39,307 nt of DNA from Reticulitermes lucifugus (taxonomy: Eukaryota > Arthropoda > Insecta > Blattodea > Rhinotermitidae). Shown here piece by piece: positions 1 through 10,897 of the stretch. The position numbers were made by a program, and so were the translations under genes. Numbering within the stretch: the first letter of the stretch is position 1; every line of letters starts with the position of its first letter. The stretch spans positions 9,779-49,085 of the forward strand of contig JAKCWW010002113.1 in assembly GCA_026260175.1 (NCBI GenBank). Reading direction: 5' to 3'. The notes under the pieces were generated by a model that saw only the letters and a list, made by a program, of their open reading frames with translations, was not told the origin of the DNA and did not search any database.

Positions 1-374
1 TAGTAGACAAGTAGTGCATTTATTTTTATAATAAAATTCAAATAAAGTAATTTTTGTGTTAGAAATTAAAAAATGAACTAAATTTCTTAATATTTTAATT
101 TATGAATCTTATTCAAGAACATATTATTTTTTAAATAAACTATTGCTAGATGAATTATTGTTAATCATAAAAAGTGTAATAAATTTTAATTTATTAATTA
201 ACATATAAAACTTTAAGTTTAACTCTTATAATTTTATTTAAACGATTTTTTAAATATAAAATAAAAGTGGAAACAAAAGCGCATTTAAGGTTTTTTAAAA
301 AAAGATAGGGGGGCGCTGTGGGTGTGTATATTGAACCAAGGGGGCGGTGGACCGAAAACGTTTGGGAACCACTG
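1..374. mobile_element. hAT-type DNA transposon, right terminal part (continues left of the window)
   Basis: The last bases, ending AAACGTTTGGGAACCACTG at 374, are the reverse complement of the classic hAT terminal inverted repeat beginning CAGTGGTTCCCAAAC. They are preceded by a GGTCCACCGCCCCC-like subterminal stretch (read on the minus strand), also typical of hAT/Charlie-like ends. The next eight bases (375-382, GTCTACAC) fit the hAT target consensus nTCTAnAn. The opposite terminus is not visible and must lie left of position 1. The interior here is very AT-rich with no transposase frame, so this is probably a non-autonomous or decayed copy. The terminus assignment is strong; how much of 1-300 belongs to the element is uncertain. 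Confidence 0.75.
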
Positions 375-382
375 GTCTACAC
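375..382. repeat. Putative 8-bp hAT target-site duplication (one side)
   Basis: GTCTACAC directly abuts the hAT terminus and fits the 8-bp hAT target consensus nTCTAnAn. Its partner would be left of the window, so duplication itself cannot be seen. Confidence 0.5.
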
Positions 383-571
383 CATAGCAATAATTACGTA
401 ATACCCGTAATTTACACCGCTGTACTTAAATATGTAGGCCTCGGTAATTTCTAATGACTGTAGCCAGCACCTGACCTTAATAACATGTCTTCTGTCGCAA
501 TTGAAATAGGGCCTAATTCTATAAATAAACTCGCCTGTAGACTTTTATCAGTAATTTCATCTGCAGGAGGG

Positions 572-811
572 TTACATAAATAACACTACGTATTCCGTCT
601 GACAAAACCTCTATTTACCATTGTTTCTTTAAATACTACATGTTTCGATCAAGTCGATCATCATCAGGTGTTTATTCTATACAAAAACTTAAAACTCAAG
701 GTAAAAATGTATTTTTTTTTGCGAGATGATCGGCTTGGTTGAAACATGTCGTGTTTGAAAAGATAATGATAGGGGTTGTGTCAGACGGAATACGTAGTGT
801 TACTTATGTAA
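572..811. mobile_element. 240-bp inverted-repeat (MITE/foldback-like) element
   Basis: The ends are long inverted repeats. The left arm starts TTACATAAATAACACTACG and the right arm ends CGTAGTGTTACTTATGTAA. The match continues about 50 bp inward (the TATTCCGTCTGACA block on the left, its complement on the right) and resumes further in, CATGTTTCGATCAAG pairing with CTTGGTTGAAACATG. The middle is an A/T-rich spacer with a run of T. No coding capacity and no clear target duplication are visible. The left arm contains a hammerhead-like fold on the minus strand (627-676); the right arm carries a degraded counterpart. The repeat is seen directly; the element class is undetermined. Confidence 0.7.
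627..676 (-). ncRNA. Hammerhead-ribozyme-like motif (CUGAUGA core)
   Basis: Read on the minus strand: a 5' stem I segment AUAAACAC, the intact core CUGAUGA, one extra U, stem II GAUC/GAUC with a 5-nt loop, core GAA, self-complementary stem III ACAUGU, then A at the cleavage position (GUA), then GUAUUUAA. The two stem I segments pair at six of seven positions with one C-A mismatch. This is the type I order found in the very small hammerheads of Penelope-like elements, where stem III has almost no loop and dimers are needed. The extra U after the first core block is non-canonical. Activity is not shown; the fold is a hand reading. Confidence 0.5.
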
Positions 812-2289
812 GTGTACGTACACAACGGGATGGATAGCGACTAATTACAGAAGGGTTAACTCTTAAATCATCAGGTGTGCTAAAAATACGTCATTGTAAC
901 AGCTATAATGTCAGTCATGACGTGAAATCTGGGAGCAGAGAATTGCGCCAAGCTTATTCTAGTCACACAAAATAGGCCAGTTAAACTGTGTTTTAACGAA
1001 GGGTAAAAACTGCAGTGAAGTGTTTATAGTTAAATATTTGCCCGATTCATCTTTTATTTAGAACAGTCTTGAACAGAAAGATACATTACCGTAATTTCTC
1101 TTTAAAATTACACTATAATTTACCATTAGTAAGTCGCGAGCAAACCATGATAGAATGTCACTGGTTGGGACACATCAATTTCTTTTGTATGCTGTTGTTA
1201 ACCTTCATTCGGTGAAATTATAACTATCATAAATAAAACAAAGGATCTCTAATAGATGTAGTAAGGAGGTTGTTTTGGAAGAAAACACAAGGTAAACTAA
1301 ACACACGTTCATATCTCTTCACCAGAATGCAGGATAGTATCATCGTAATAAAAACAGCTAATAGATGCAGCGAAAATTTTTAAATACTTCAGGAGAGTTG
1401 AAAATAAAAAATGCGTGAACTGGCATTACGCGATTAATGAAACTTGCAGTCCTTACCACAGCCATTCAGTCCATAACTATTTGATGCTCGTCTGTTGTTT
1501 TTTGGCTGAGAGATTAATAGTGAAATCTGTGACGTTGCGACTTGTTTTTGTAATGCGTGATGTTACGGTATTTGAGAACAGTTTCTGAGGAGACATTCGG
1601 ATTTAACATGAAGAAAATGACAGGAATCTTTAGAAATTTGCACAATAATATTCTTAGACATTTGCACTCCTGACACACGATATTAGCGGAACCTGTAGCT
1701 CACGTTGGAGAATTGAGAAATGCGTACGAAATTTTGTCGGTAAACATTAGTTGAAAAAAGCATTCGAATGACTTTCATGTAAATGGGCGAATTATATTAG
1801 AATATATCTTAAATAGTAGTGTGGGACAACGTGAACTGAATTTATTTAGTTCACTGCACGGTACAGTGGTGCGATTTTTTAACACGATAATGAACTTTCT
1901 GTTTCTATAAAAGGCAGGGCAGTTGTTCATCATCTGAATGATTATTAGCTTCTCAACAGAGCCTCCTGTTCATTGAGTTCATTATTGTCTTTTTCAGTAA
2001 TCTCCTTTGAAAGTTCCGTACTGTTAAGAAAAGCCCTAGGGTAAATATCAGAAGCATTCCCACGGTTAATTTAAACACGTTGGTTTCTATCACTAACATT
2101 TCTGCCTTTAGCCTCATTACACTGCCCGCACTAATGCTTACACATCAGTGATGGCTCCCATATGCGACAATATCCACATACAAAGTAAACACTTACTTCC
2201 TCCTGCGGCTGTGTACGTGTGTATGTATATCTGTACAGTTGAGTGAAACGCCAGCCTGAATGTAGAGGTACGTCGTGCAACCATATGGA
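812..2289. other. Unique-looking AT-rich DNA, no gene seen
   Basis: No frame longer than about 60 codons, no tRNA-like boxes and no obvious repeat were recognised. It could be intronic or intergenic. Confidence 0.5.
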
Positions 2290-2575
2290 CGAGAGTAAAC
2301 AGAAGTACTTGTACAAAGAAAGAAAAAATCGGAAGGAAAGAAAATAAATAGACCAGAGTAAGAGGGTATGACAGAAATCAAAAGACAAGCAAACATGAAG
2401 GTCAAGTGAGAAGGTAAAGAGAAGTTTAAAAATAATAGTAAGAAAATATATGGACGGAAATGAAGGGAGGAAGAAGAAAAGCAAATGTTAGATTGAAGGG
2501 CCAAGGAAGACTGGTGGTTAGATAGAAGGGTAAAAAAGAGAGAAAGGCGGCAAGAGGACGTTAATAAAGCAAAAG
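2290..2575. repeat. Degenerate purine-rich (GA/AAG) tract
   Basis: The plus strand is dominated by A and G in irregular GAAAG/GGAAG blocks. The minus strand therefore reads as long pyrimidine-rich frames encoding hydrophobic nonsense rich in Phe, Leu and Ser. Similar tracts occur at 4885-5035, 6515-6605, 34680-34855 and 36325-36455. It looks like a decayed microsatellite rather than coding sequence. Confidence 0.5.
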
Positions 2576-2859
2576 TAAATGGAAAACAAAATCTGCGTAA
2601 AGTAACCTTGTGAATGGAATGGAATTGTCAATGTATGAAAGCTAATGTTTCTTCCGATTTGTGGCTCTTTGTACTTGACAACAAGCTGTAAGGCCGAAGG
2701 GCCGATGTGTATAGGCGAGTTGTTTGCTACTTGTCTTCAAAACGTAAAAGCTTGGGCCCTGAATATGGAAATATGGCGGCACTATATTCCTTCGAAACGT
2801 CGTTACCCTACTACTACACTACAAGATGGTGTCATAAATCAGACCATAACGTACCGAGC

Positions 2860-2990
2860 AGGATGGTATAGCGAAGACTTGGCCTGGTTCTGGGAGGTGC
2901 TTGGTTTAAATCTTTGCCGAGGAACTACATCGTGACTGAGGCTCTTCACGCCTTTCCTCAGTCCTTCTAGGTAAATTACAAGAGAGTACT
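2860..2990 (+). mobile_element. tRNA-derived SINE remnant
   Basis: A box-A-like block (TAGCGAAGACTTGG, from 2869) and a degenerate box B (GGTTTAAATCT, 2903-2913) are about 34 bp apart, as in tRNA-derived pol III promoters. Downstream a CCTTTCCTCAGTCC-type stretch resembles the body of insect SINEs seen elsewhere. The B box lacks the expected TTCGA, so the promoter is probably dead. The call rests on spacing and style, and no second copy was found in this window. Confidence 0.4.
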
Positions 2991-4760
2991 TTGACAAGAA
3001 AACACCTGATTCCTTCGTAATCCTCTTGTAATCGTCTATCATTCATCTCTGCCCTATCATTTGATGCTATGTATAGACTGAGATTCTGATAATGTCGTAA
3101 AATAAACCCTGAACAAATGAGTACATACATAAATAAACCAGACCACTCCGTGAAACATATTCAGATTTCTGTTAATGTGGATTCCATGGTAATCTACATA
3201 ACGTTTCTTTTATCGTTTCCCCGAGCACGCCAACTTTATCACACAGAAAGCCTACAACCGCTGGAACAGCACATGAGGGCTGCCGTGCCCAAGGAAATGA
3301 GAAAAGAGACGCTGTAGAATTTCAGTTGTCAAAAACTCAAGAACTGTTAGTTGCTGAGAGGTGACGGATCGTCGTTTCTCTGATCTTTTGAAAGGCCAAA
3401 CAAATGCATATGAGATGGGTGATTCTTTTTAGGCCAGATATTTTGTACGTATTGTTGAAGGAGTTAAAATTTCACGAAATTTGATCTCTGTCGCATACTC
3501 AGAGTACTCGCTCAGGTGTGATGCTTAGGCAGAAGGATACATTTGTTTTTACGTCACAGAACAACTATGTCTTCTGAAACTGCGCACGTCAGTAGACCTA
3601 CATTTAGAGATGTCTTGTCGAGTACGCATGCGCCTCAATTCTTGTTAACAGAAAGTAATCAATTACGTGGAATGGGATGATGTCTAGGCAGGATGGACAG
3701 TCCCTATTGATAGCGATTTCACCCCCGGACACTCCCACACCTGCTTCTGATACTAAGTGGATTGTCTTGTAGGAGTTTGGGGTGATTGACAAGGGTCAGT
3801 CTTCTCGACGGGTAGCACTCCCTTGTGTGTCATGGACACACGCTTCAACTGTTAGCTGCCCTTTTAACCTGCACCCCATTTCAACTGTCACTCCTTCTCA
3901 AACGCTGATGCTTTATTTACTTCTCGTTTACCGGTTCGTTTTCTTGCCTGTCCCTTCCCTACGCCTTTATTTCTCTGTAACTTTTATCTCATTTAATTTG
4001 GTCATTTTTATGGGATTTCTGGAACTGTTTCTTTTCGCAACTCCTTGGTGTAATAAAGGCTGCGACTGAACGAGATAGTGCTCAGAAAAATGGAACGCTG
4101 GACACGCTGTAAGAAACTTGATAATCTTTGTGACGCAAGGGACACATTTTTCGCTATATACTGACATGTCCAATGTTTCTTATGGAACGCTGGGCAGAAG
4201 CAGGATCGTCCAAATGTCCTGCAAGATTGTGTCCTTTTCGTGGAGACTATATTCGCACTAAGGGACACAAAGATTTTTTGTCTCTAGTGTTACTAAAATC
4301 TTATAAACTTCTTATGGCGAGTGAAGTGCTTATGAAACAGTATTAGTTATAAGAAGACGAAGCTATATTTCTGTCGCCGGAAAGTTACAGAGCGGTGGGC
4401 CGACTCGCATGCAGTAAGGACCAGAGAAGATTATTCCACATGTCTGCGTCCCGATGTGAGATTTGAGACACTTTGCAATCTCGATTATACGATATTTTTG
4501 AGCTAAACATGTATTTAAGATACACAACTAATCTTATTCGATAGTTAATTGTATTGCATACATCACATATATATAGAGTCGTGTCATGTTTCAGTTTTTG
4601 TATTATGAACACTGTGTGAGAATGTTTGTTTGATTTTGTGTTCATGAAAAGTGGACATTACTTTGAGCCGTACGTGAACAAAAATTGAATTCGCTTCAGA
4701 GCTGTTAGCGTGAATTGTCAATTGTACCTTGCATCTGCAACTGATGAACAGATCTTCCTC
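2991..4760. other. No gene or clear repeat recognised
   Basis: Only short frames (96 codons or fewer) are present, without recognisable domains. A pyrimidine-rich patch at about 3890-4010 generates a spurious hydrophobic frame. Nothing else stands out. Confidence 0.5.
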
Positions 4761-4845
4761 CTTCTGGGATGTTATGCAACGTAGATTGGTAATTAGTTAC
4801 CGACGTTTCTGGACAACCAATCCGTCCCATCTTCAAGGGTAAAGC
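4761..4845 (-). mobile_element. Partial copy (one arm) of the palindromic hammerhead-like element family
   Basis: The plus strand runs CTTCTGGGATGTTATGCAAC, then a GTTACCGACGTTT block, then GTCCCATCTTCAAGGGT. This matches the left arm of the complete element at 20384-20710 in order and spacing. On the minus strand it has core UUGAAGA (the essential first C of CUGANGA is U here), a GGGAC/GUCCA stem II weakened at its base, GAA, ACGU, C, and a partial stem I UUACC/GGUAA. No matching second arm follows, so it is a truncated or single-arm copy with a defective core. Confidence 0.6.
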
Positions 4846-4860
4846 AGTCAAGACTGTTAG

Positions 4861-7800
4861 GCGGAACAGATTTATACCAAATATTTGCAGAGGAGGAGGA
4901 GGAAGAAGAAGATATTAAGAAGCTGGTAATGATGATAAAGGTGGATAAGGTTTTGATGTAATAAAAGTGACAATGAAGTTAAGAAGAAAGTGAAAATGTG
5001 ACGACGACGATGAAGATGAATATGAAATTTTCGTGAAAAGTAACTTTGCTGTGCATTAAAGCAGATAAAAAGCAAAAAGCTGTTTATGAAAACCATTTTG
5101 ACCCGGTTAACTGTAACAGAGATTAGTAACACGACTGAACGACACATACTGACACACGAACACGTGTATGTGCACATAATCGTGTTTGTTGTCGGAAAAC
5201 ATTAAAAAGACCATTCTTGTTTGTTCCTTGGACCCAGTTCCCAGTAGGCAGCCCTTTATAGGTCGCATAACGTTATGTCTTGCATTCTGATGCACGATGT
5301 GCCTATATCTGCACAGAAACTTTCAAATATCTAACAACCGTCTCAGAATTTTCCGGATGCTTGTTTTGAATTCTAATCTTTTACCAATAAGATTAACTGC
5401 AAGGGCAAATGTACGGGTAATATACCGCGTCATTCCAAACAGCGCAGTTCAATTGAAAAGCAAGGCGTACCAGAAACGTAACACAAAATTTGAAACACCA
5501 AAAATTGTTCCTCTCTGGGATAATAACCTTTCTTACTAGTGTTTCTGACAGTGTCCACTCACAAGAGATTGGCGTGTTTATTGCTCAAGGTGGTGATTAT
5601 AGTGGTGGTGGTGGTGGTTTGTTCTGCTAATGAAATTCGTACTAATAGACCGGCTTAATGAAACTTACGACTTCTGTGATAATAGAGGCCGTCATGAATA
5701 TCGTAATACCAGAAGGTACCCGACCTGCCTGCAGTCTGATGGCTACCAACATCGCCGCCATATGAACTTATGATTCAGGAGCGACAGTCCGAGCGCACCA
5801 GCACACAATCCTGAAGTTTGGTGTTGTAGTTTGTCTCCTGAAAGTATGCAACTTTTTGTGTAAGGCAGTTGTTGTGTGCTGCAGAACGTAACAACAAAGA
5901 AACCACACGATATTTATTATCTGCTTTTGGTCTGATGTCGAAAACAACAAAGCGTTGATGTTTAGCTTAAGAAGCATATGTAGGCAGATCAGATGTTATC
6001 TGCAACTTAGTTGCGAAATATTTTTATGTGAAATTACAAAGATGGCGACACCATCCGGCAAATTTAATCCACCAGCATGAGTATGGTGTTAATGGAAGTA
6101 ATACCAGAGGTGATCACTAAATTGTTTAATTCTTATTTTAAAGTATTTCTAGCGTCGCCGTATTGAGTTAATAAACATTGAATTAATGTAGGGGCCATTT
6201 TCTAGGAGATTACTTTATTTTCAGAAGTAGCCTGTCAGCACAAATATACTGAAAACAAAATTTTTTACGTCTGTTTGTGTAATGCATTGAACTTAATGGT
6301 TTAAATGTTTAATCCATTAGAATTACTGGTGTTATATTTGTGCAACTGAATTTGAAGTTGCTTCCAAGGAAATGACGGTCTTTTCCAGCACATTATTTTC
6401 TCTTAAAGATTCTTCCTGTCTATTAGTGTATCTCACTTCGAGACATTCCAAGATACATTCACCAGCACTTTGGTTAAAAGACACACCAGAATGCGTCAAC
6501 AATTGGGTGTATGGAGCACAGGGTGGTGGAAGAATCTAAAAGAGAAACCGAGAGTGAAACAAAATAAAGGCCAAAAAAAGAACATGGAAGCAGAAGGAGA
6601 TTTGGAAAGGAACTATTAGGAATCAAAGAGTATTTGTTTACATGGGGTTGAAGGAGCAGGGGATCTGCTGAGGGGTGTGATGGCTTGTGTCTTACAAACC
6701 GAGTGTAATGCATTCAAAAGCACGAAAATAAGAAGGTTCTGTCATTGAGATACTGCATTTTGTAGACATCAGGGGTGAGGAAACTCCACCGACAAAGCGA
6801 GTAACTTCCACTCTGTGTTATTGTATGTCCCTCAACGTCTTGTTTTTGTTGACTTCATGCCGCTTTATCCAGTGTAGGGAATGTATCACAACATTCCTTC
6901 AAGCGGCAATGTTTTCAGTTCGGTAGAGAACAATTTCGAATATCTACAGACCAACCTGTTGTTTGAAGCCTACCGTGGTTTTTTCCAGTCTCTTCAGGAG
7001 AACGGCAAGGTAGGCAACTGTCACTTTTTTTTCAATTCTTAAGTTGTTTTGAATGTAAATGAAGCTGTATAATCCAGTTTTGTAATTTGAAATGTACCCA
7101 TATCTTTCGTTCTTCTGTTCTTGATTTAATGGTCACGCCTGTTTTTCGTTCGGTAGCATTTGGTGTAATGTTCGTAGAGTTTCACAGGTAGTCTTGTGCT
7201 ACTGTTTATCGCGAAATTCTTTTTACCGGTCTGGAGTTTGCAGAACTAAGAACATAAGCATCCAATTTAACGTAACAACGCCGTCTGTAATTATGTTAAA
7301 TTACTAAGATGACACTCATATTACGGAATTAAAGCAGATATTAATAATCCAGAATAATGAAATGTAAGTTACAGAATACCAGAATTGTGCCGCTGCTATA
7401 AAGCAGTAGAAATCTTTCCTCGAAATTCTTTGAAAATTAAATTGAGTCTCCATGCATTTGTAATTTCAGAGGGAAGGATACCCGCGTTTTGTTGCGTTCA
7501 GTTCTTTGTTTTATTTTGCTCTTTGAACGTTTCTCCTGTCTTTTTTTATTCTGTTTTGCTTCTTTATATATATTTATTTTATTTCTGTACCCTACTTTTT
7601 ATCCTTCTGTGTATCCTTTTTTTGGTGTGATTGTTTTAAGTTAGACTCTCTGAACTTCTCATGTCTCTTTTCCTCTGCCTGATAATAACGTTAAGTATAG
7701 AATCATTACCGACCATTCGTGTAATAACACCCAAAGTTCAGTTCCTTTTGTTCTACAAATCCCATGCCTTGAGTTTTAGTAGTTCCAGTCTGCCATCTTT

Positions 7801-8187
7801 TGTATGCTACAGTTTTATGGACATGATCACAGTCGATTTCTGTCTCCGTGGCGCGCTGCGATTCCGATAAAAGATTAGCTTATTTACGTTGGTCACTGCT
7901 TATTTAATATTAGGAATAGTTTGGTTAAAAATCCTGAAGGAAAGACATCACGTGGAAGGCTTTTATGTAGATAGAACGATAATATTAGAATATGGGCTGG
8001 ATTCTGTTGCGTTGCAGAAGAACCAGTGCACAATATATCGAAATTCCAATTACCATGAAATGCGGGGAATTTAGTCATTAATTAATTGACGAATTTCGAA
8101 GAGCTTGTCTCTATGCAGTTCAATATTCGGTTAGTTCATTTGTTTGCTTGCTTTCAATTTAGTACTGAATGTGTAAGTCAGTGTCTG
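4861..8187. other. Gene-less stretch with scattered low-complexity patches
   Basis: Apart from the tract at 4885-5035, it holds a short GGT run (5602-5618), a purine-rich tract (6515-6605) and a pyrimidine-rich tract (7495-7680). Frames are short and composition-driven. No SINE boxes, terminal repeats or splice-supported exons were identified. Confidence 0.5.
4885..5035. repeat. GAGGA/GAA/GAC/GAT-rich low-complexity tract
   Basis: The stretch begins as GAGGAGGAGGAGGAAGAAG and continues as a degenerate purine-rich sequence with a short GAC-GAC-GAT-GAA run near 5000. It yields a spurious minus-strand frame rich in Leu, Phe and His. Confidence 0.6.
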
Positions 8188-8478
8188 GAGACGGGATAGC
8201 GTAGTCGGTTCAGTGACTGCGTTACGATCTGGACAAATGACGATTAATAGTTCAGTTCCTGGCAGAAGCAAGAGATATTTTTGCCTTTAGTGTCTAGACC
8301 GCTCCACTCCCCCTCGGGGTCCACCCAGCCTCCAATTCAATAGGTACCGGGGCCCATTCCCCTTACTAAGGCGACCAGAACTTGAAGCTGACAACCTCTG
8401 TTGCTGAGGTTAAGAATGAGTGGAGATTTACCTTCACACCCCATGTGCCTTCATAGCGTGCACAGAGCCAACTTTTAA
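8188..8478 (+). mobile_element. Old copy of the main tRNA-derived SINE family
   Basis: It aligns by eye with the well-preserved copy at 20943-21230. Shared blocks are the head GGGATAGCGTAGTCGGT (box A), a decayed box B region, the central GTCCACCCAGCCTCC then CAATTCAATAGG blocks, the GCTGAGGTTAAG block and CTTCATAGCGTG near the 3' end. Box B is badly eroded, so it is not expected to be transcribed. No target duplication was found, consistent with age. Confidence 0.75.
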
Positions 8479-9880
8479 GACATTATCTGTGTTGTTTAAA
8501 ATAATTTAATTTAGTTTCAACAAATTAGCTGAGCTGATCGTGCAGACTGTTGGTTACATTTGTTCTGTATCTTTGATCTAATGTTGTTTCGGTTCTGTAG
8601 TAACGAATAATAAAGTTGTCAGGGCGTGGCGGACACAAGATAGCCTACGCTACAAATCGTTAATCTTAGTCTTACAGTAACGGGATCGACTACACTTACC
8701 TGGCCTTGGATAAAATATACCTGCGGCGTTTTGTGAACTGAAGACATGATAAATCCTTCGGTGTCGTAAGCGCGGATAATTTTTCATCACCTGAATATCT
8801 GTTTAACAGTAACAGCAAGGTGCTGTACAATCGCTTTCAATTTGACCCTCAGTTGAGTGAATTTAATCCATTCCACAGTCTTATCTGTTTCTCCAAAGAC
8901 TAATTTTCTTTTCTCTGTACATATCGCAAGATATCTCTTCTCTTCTTATTGTTTTCTACTGAAAATGTTTGGGCACTTTCTGGCTTCCTTGCGAAATATA
9001 TTGCCTGCCTACCCAGTAATTCGTTATTTCATGACAATACAAAAGTTTAAACCCAAGAGTACAGGTGATCAGTACAGTTATTAAATTATGTATTTGTATA
9101 ATTATTTCACGATTATTGTGAGTTTTGAAGTATGGGAAGATCTTCCATCTTTGTATAAACCTATAATGTGGCACGATGAAAATTTTCTGAATAGAACGGT
9201 GTATGAGTGGGATTTATGGAATAATACTGGACCCAGAAGCTGAGTTATGACTTTGACTCTCGTAACACGATACCCGTCTCTGTTGCCTAACCAAAGCTGC
9301 TTAGGATCTCTCCGTGGAATGAATATCAAAAATAAATTGCAGGCGACAGTTGAGAAAGAAGCTTGTTTAGTCTCTAAGCATTCACAAAGCGCGAGTGACA
9401 TCGAACTCTGCCAGTGCCAGGTCATGTAATCTTTTCTAGAGTGCAACCAATTGGCCTTTCCTGACATCTGTGAATAAGAAGATCAAAGAGAAGAGAAAAA
9501 CAAACAAAACATAAGTGATACCGGCGCGGGAATTGTTAAAGTGAAGTGTTCCATCTTCTGTCCTGGCAGTGCGTGCAAAAATAAGGATGTTTGCTTGAGT
9601 GGTATTAATAATAGAATTACAATTGTTGAAAAGAAGGATGTGAATCACCAATAAGAAAAGTGTTTCGGTTCTATTTGTGTAAAATTGACTTCCCTGGAAA
9701 ATTAGTTGATCTTACGGCATGACTGATAAATGATAACTTTTAAACTAATCGTTTACGATGTAGATGCCGATAAGATTATGTTACACATTTGATTGTTTAA
9801 AAGCACGTAAAATCTAGGTAGTTATTTTTTCGTGTTGTGGTGACACTTGACCTACTGTTATCCGCAATTTAGCAGCTCCT
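8479..9880. other. No gene or clear repeat recognised
   Basis: Several overlapping frames of 60-121 codons occur on both strands around 8860-9650, but none shows a domain, low-stop extension or codon pattern that would mark an exon. Confidence 0.45.
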
Positions 9881-9926
9881 TCCTGCGTTCCTTCCTTCCT
9901 TCCTTCATTCACTCATTCCTTTCTTT
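9881..9926. repeat. TTCC/TTCA tetranucleotide tract
   Basis: Imperfect tandem TTCC units (CCTTCCTTCCTTCCTTCATT) pass into CATTCACTCATTCC. It immediately precedes the inverted repeat at 9936. Confidence 0.8.
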
Positions 9927-9935
9927 TTATGTAAT

Positions 9936-10019
9936 ATTAACCAACAAATGCACATAATTGTGATAGGTTCAAAATAATATTTCTTATTCCTATGACAATT
10001 GTGTGCATTTGTTGTTAAT
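9936..10019. repeat. Inverted repeat with 31-bp arms and 21-bp A/T spacer
   Basis: The left arm (9936-9967) and right arm (9989-10019) are near-perfect reverse complements. The key pair is CAACAAATGCACATAATTGT against ACAATTGTGTGCATTTGTTG; there is one indel and a few mismatches. The spacer is TTCAAAATAATATTTCTTATT. It could be a tiny MITE or a foldback scar. No coding content and no target duplication are seen. Confidence 0.8.
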
Positions 10020-10836
10020 AAGACAGAAATTGAATTATAATACACGGAATGGAAAATATAAAATTCATGTTTCTTTCTTTTGCACTACCAATTATAAACC
10101 ATAATTAAAGTGGCTTTTATGATCTGGACGACTTAGGTTTGGATACCAGTAGGGACAAGAATTGTTACCTTGAATTTTAACCTAACAGTATGGTGTAGCA
10201 GTGCTCGCCATTTTATGCGGAAGGTAGTCAACACTTTTCAAATCTGTGTCACATTACCTTTGAACTTAGAAGATTTTCATGGTTTTATTCAGCATGTCTA
10301 TGCCAACCTTTTGACATACAAATACCACCTCCTTCCAAATCTTTTCTTACTCGCCTTTCAGAATAACTTTCATATATAATTGGATCTTTATGACGTGTGG
10401 AGATGAAACGAGGTTGTTTGATAGCATAAAACGCAGTCACCCTGAAATCTACGTCCATAACCCTTCTAAGATTAGTCAGGCTTCAAGTTCAGTATATGTC
10501 GCTACGTTTTAGCGGCCAAAGCATGAAGTAAGCAAGCCACTTTTGTGTAGAACTGAGGTTCAGGGTGCGTGGCGAGACGCTTCCAAGCGCATTGTGGGCT
10601 TAATATTTGTACTCGTTACCATCTTTGCGGTTGGAAAGAGGAAATTTTCCTACCAGCAGGATACCAAACGCTGAAAATTTTGACTAATCGATTCCGTGCC
10701 TTATGTAACAACACTGCTTTAGCTTAAGAGGTTATATAATATCTAATAAGATGGTAGTTTTATGTCCTAATCACTAAATAAAAACACCAACTGGATGCAC
10801 TTCTTATTTTTAAAAACTGTATAGTTCTTTAAAACA
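10020..10836. other. No gene or clear repeat recognised
   Basis: Short frames only. No tRNA-like boxes, tandem repeats or terminal repeats were noticed. Confidence 0.45.
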
Positions 10837-10840
10837 TTTT

Positions 10841-10897
10841 TATAAAACCCGACATATGTTTCGGCTCCTCACTGAGCCATCTTCAGGGGTTTATGTC
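10841..10897 (-). ncRNA. Hammerhead-ribozyme-like motif, best preserved in the window
   Basis: On the minus strand: stem I 5' side AUAAACCC, core CUGAAGA (fits CUGANGA), one extra U, stem II GGCUC/GAGCC closed by a 6-nt loop, core GAA, stem III ACAUAUGU (perfectly self-complementary), C giving a GUC cleavage triplet, then stem I 3' side GGGUUUUAU. Stem I pairs at AAACCC/GGGUUU and continues past one bulged U. All catalytic blocks are present in type I order. The loopless stem III resembles Penelope-like/retrozyme hammerheads that work as dimers. The inserted U before stem II departs from the consensus. No flanking repeat shows which element carries it. Confidence 0.55.

Noticed and set aside
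2131..2504. 117- and 103-codon hydrophobic minus frames resembling membrane proteins
   Set aside because: They overlap in two frames over a purine-rich tract; the Phe/Leu/Ser content follows from composition.
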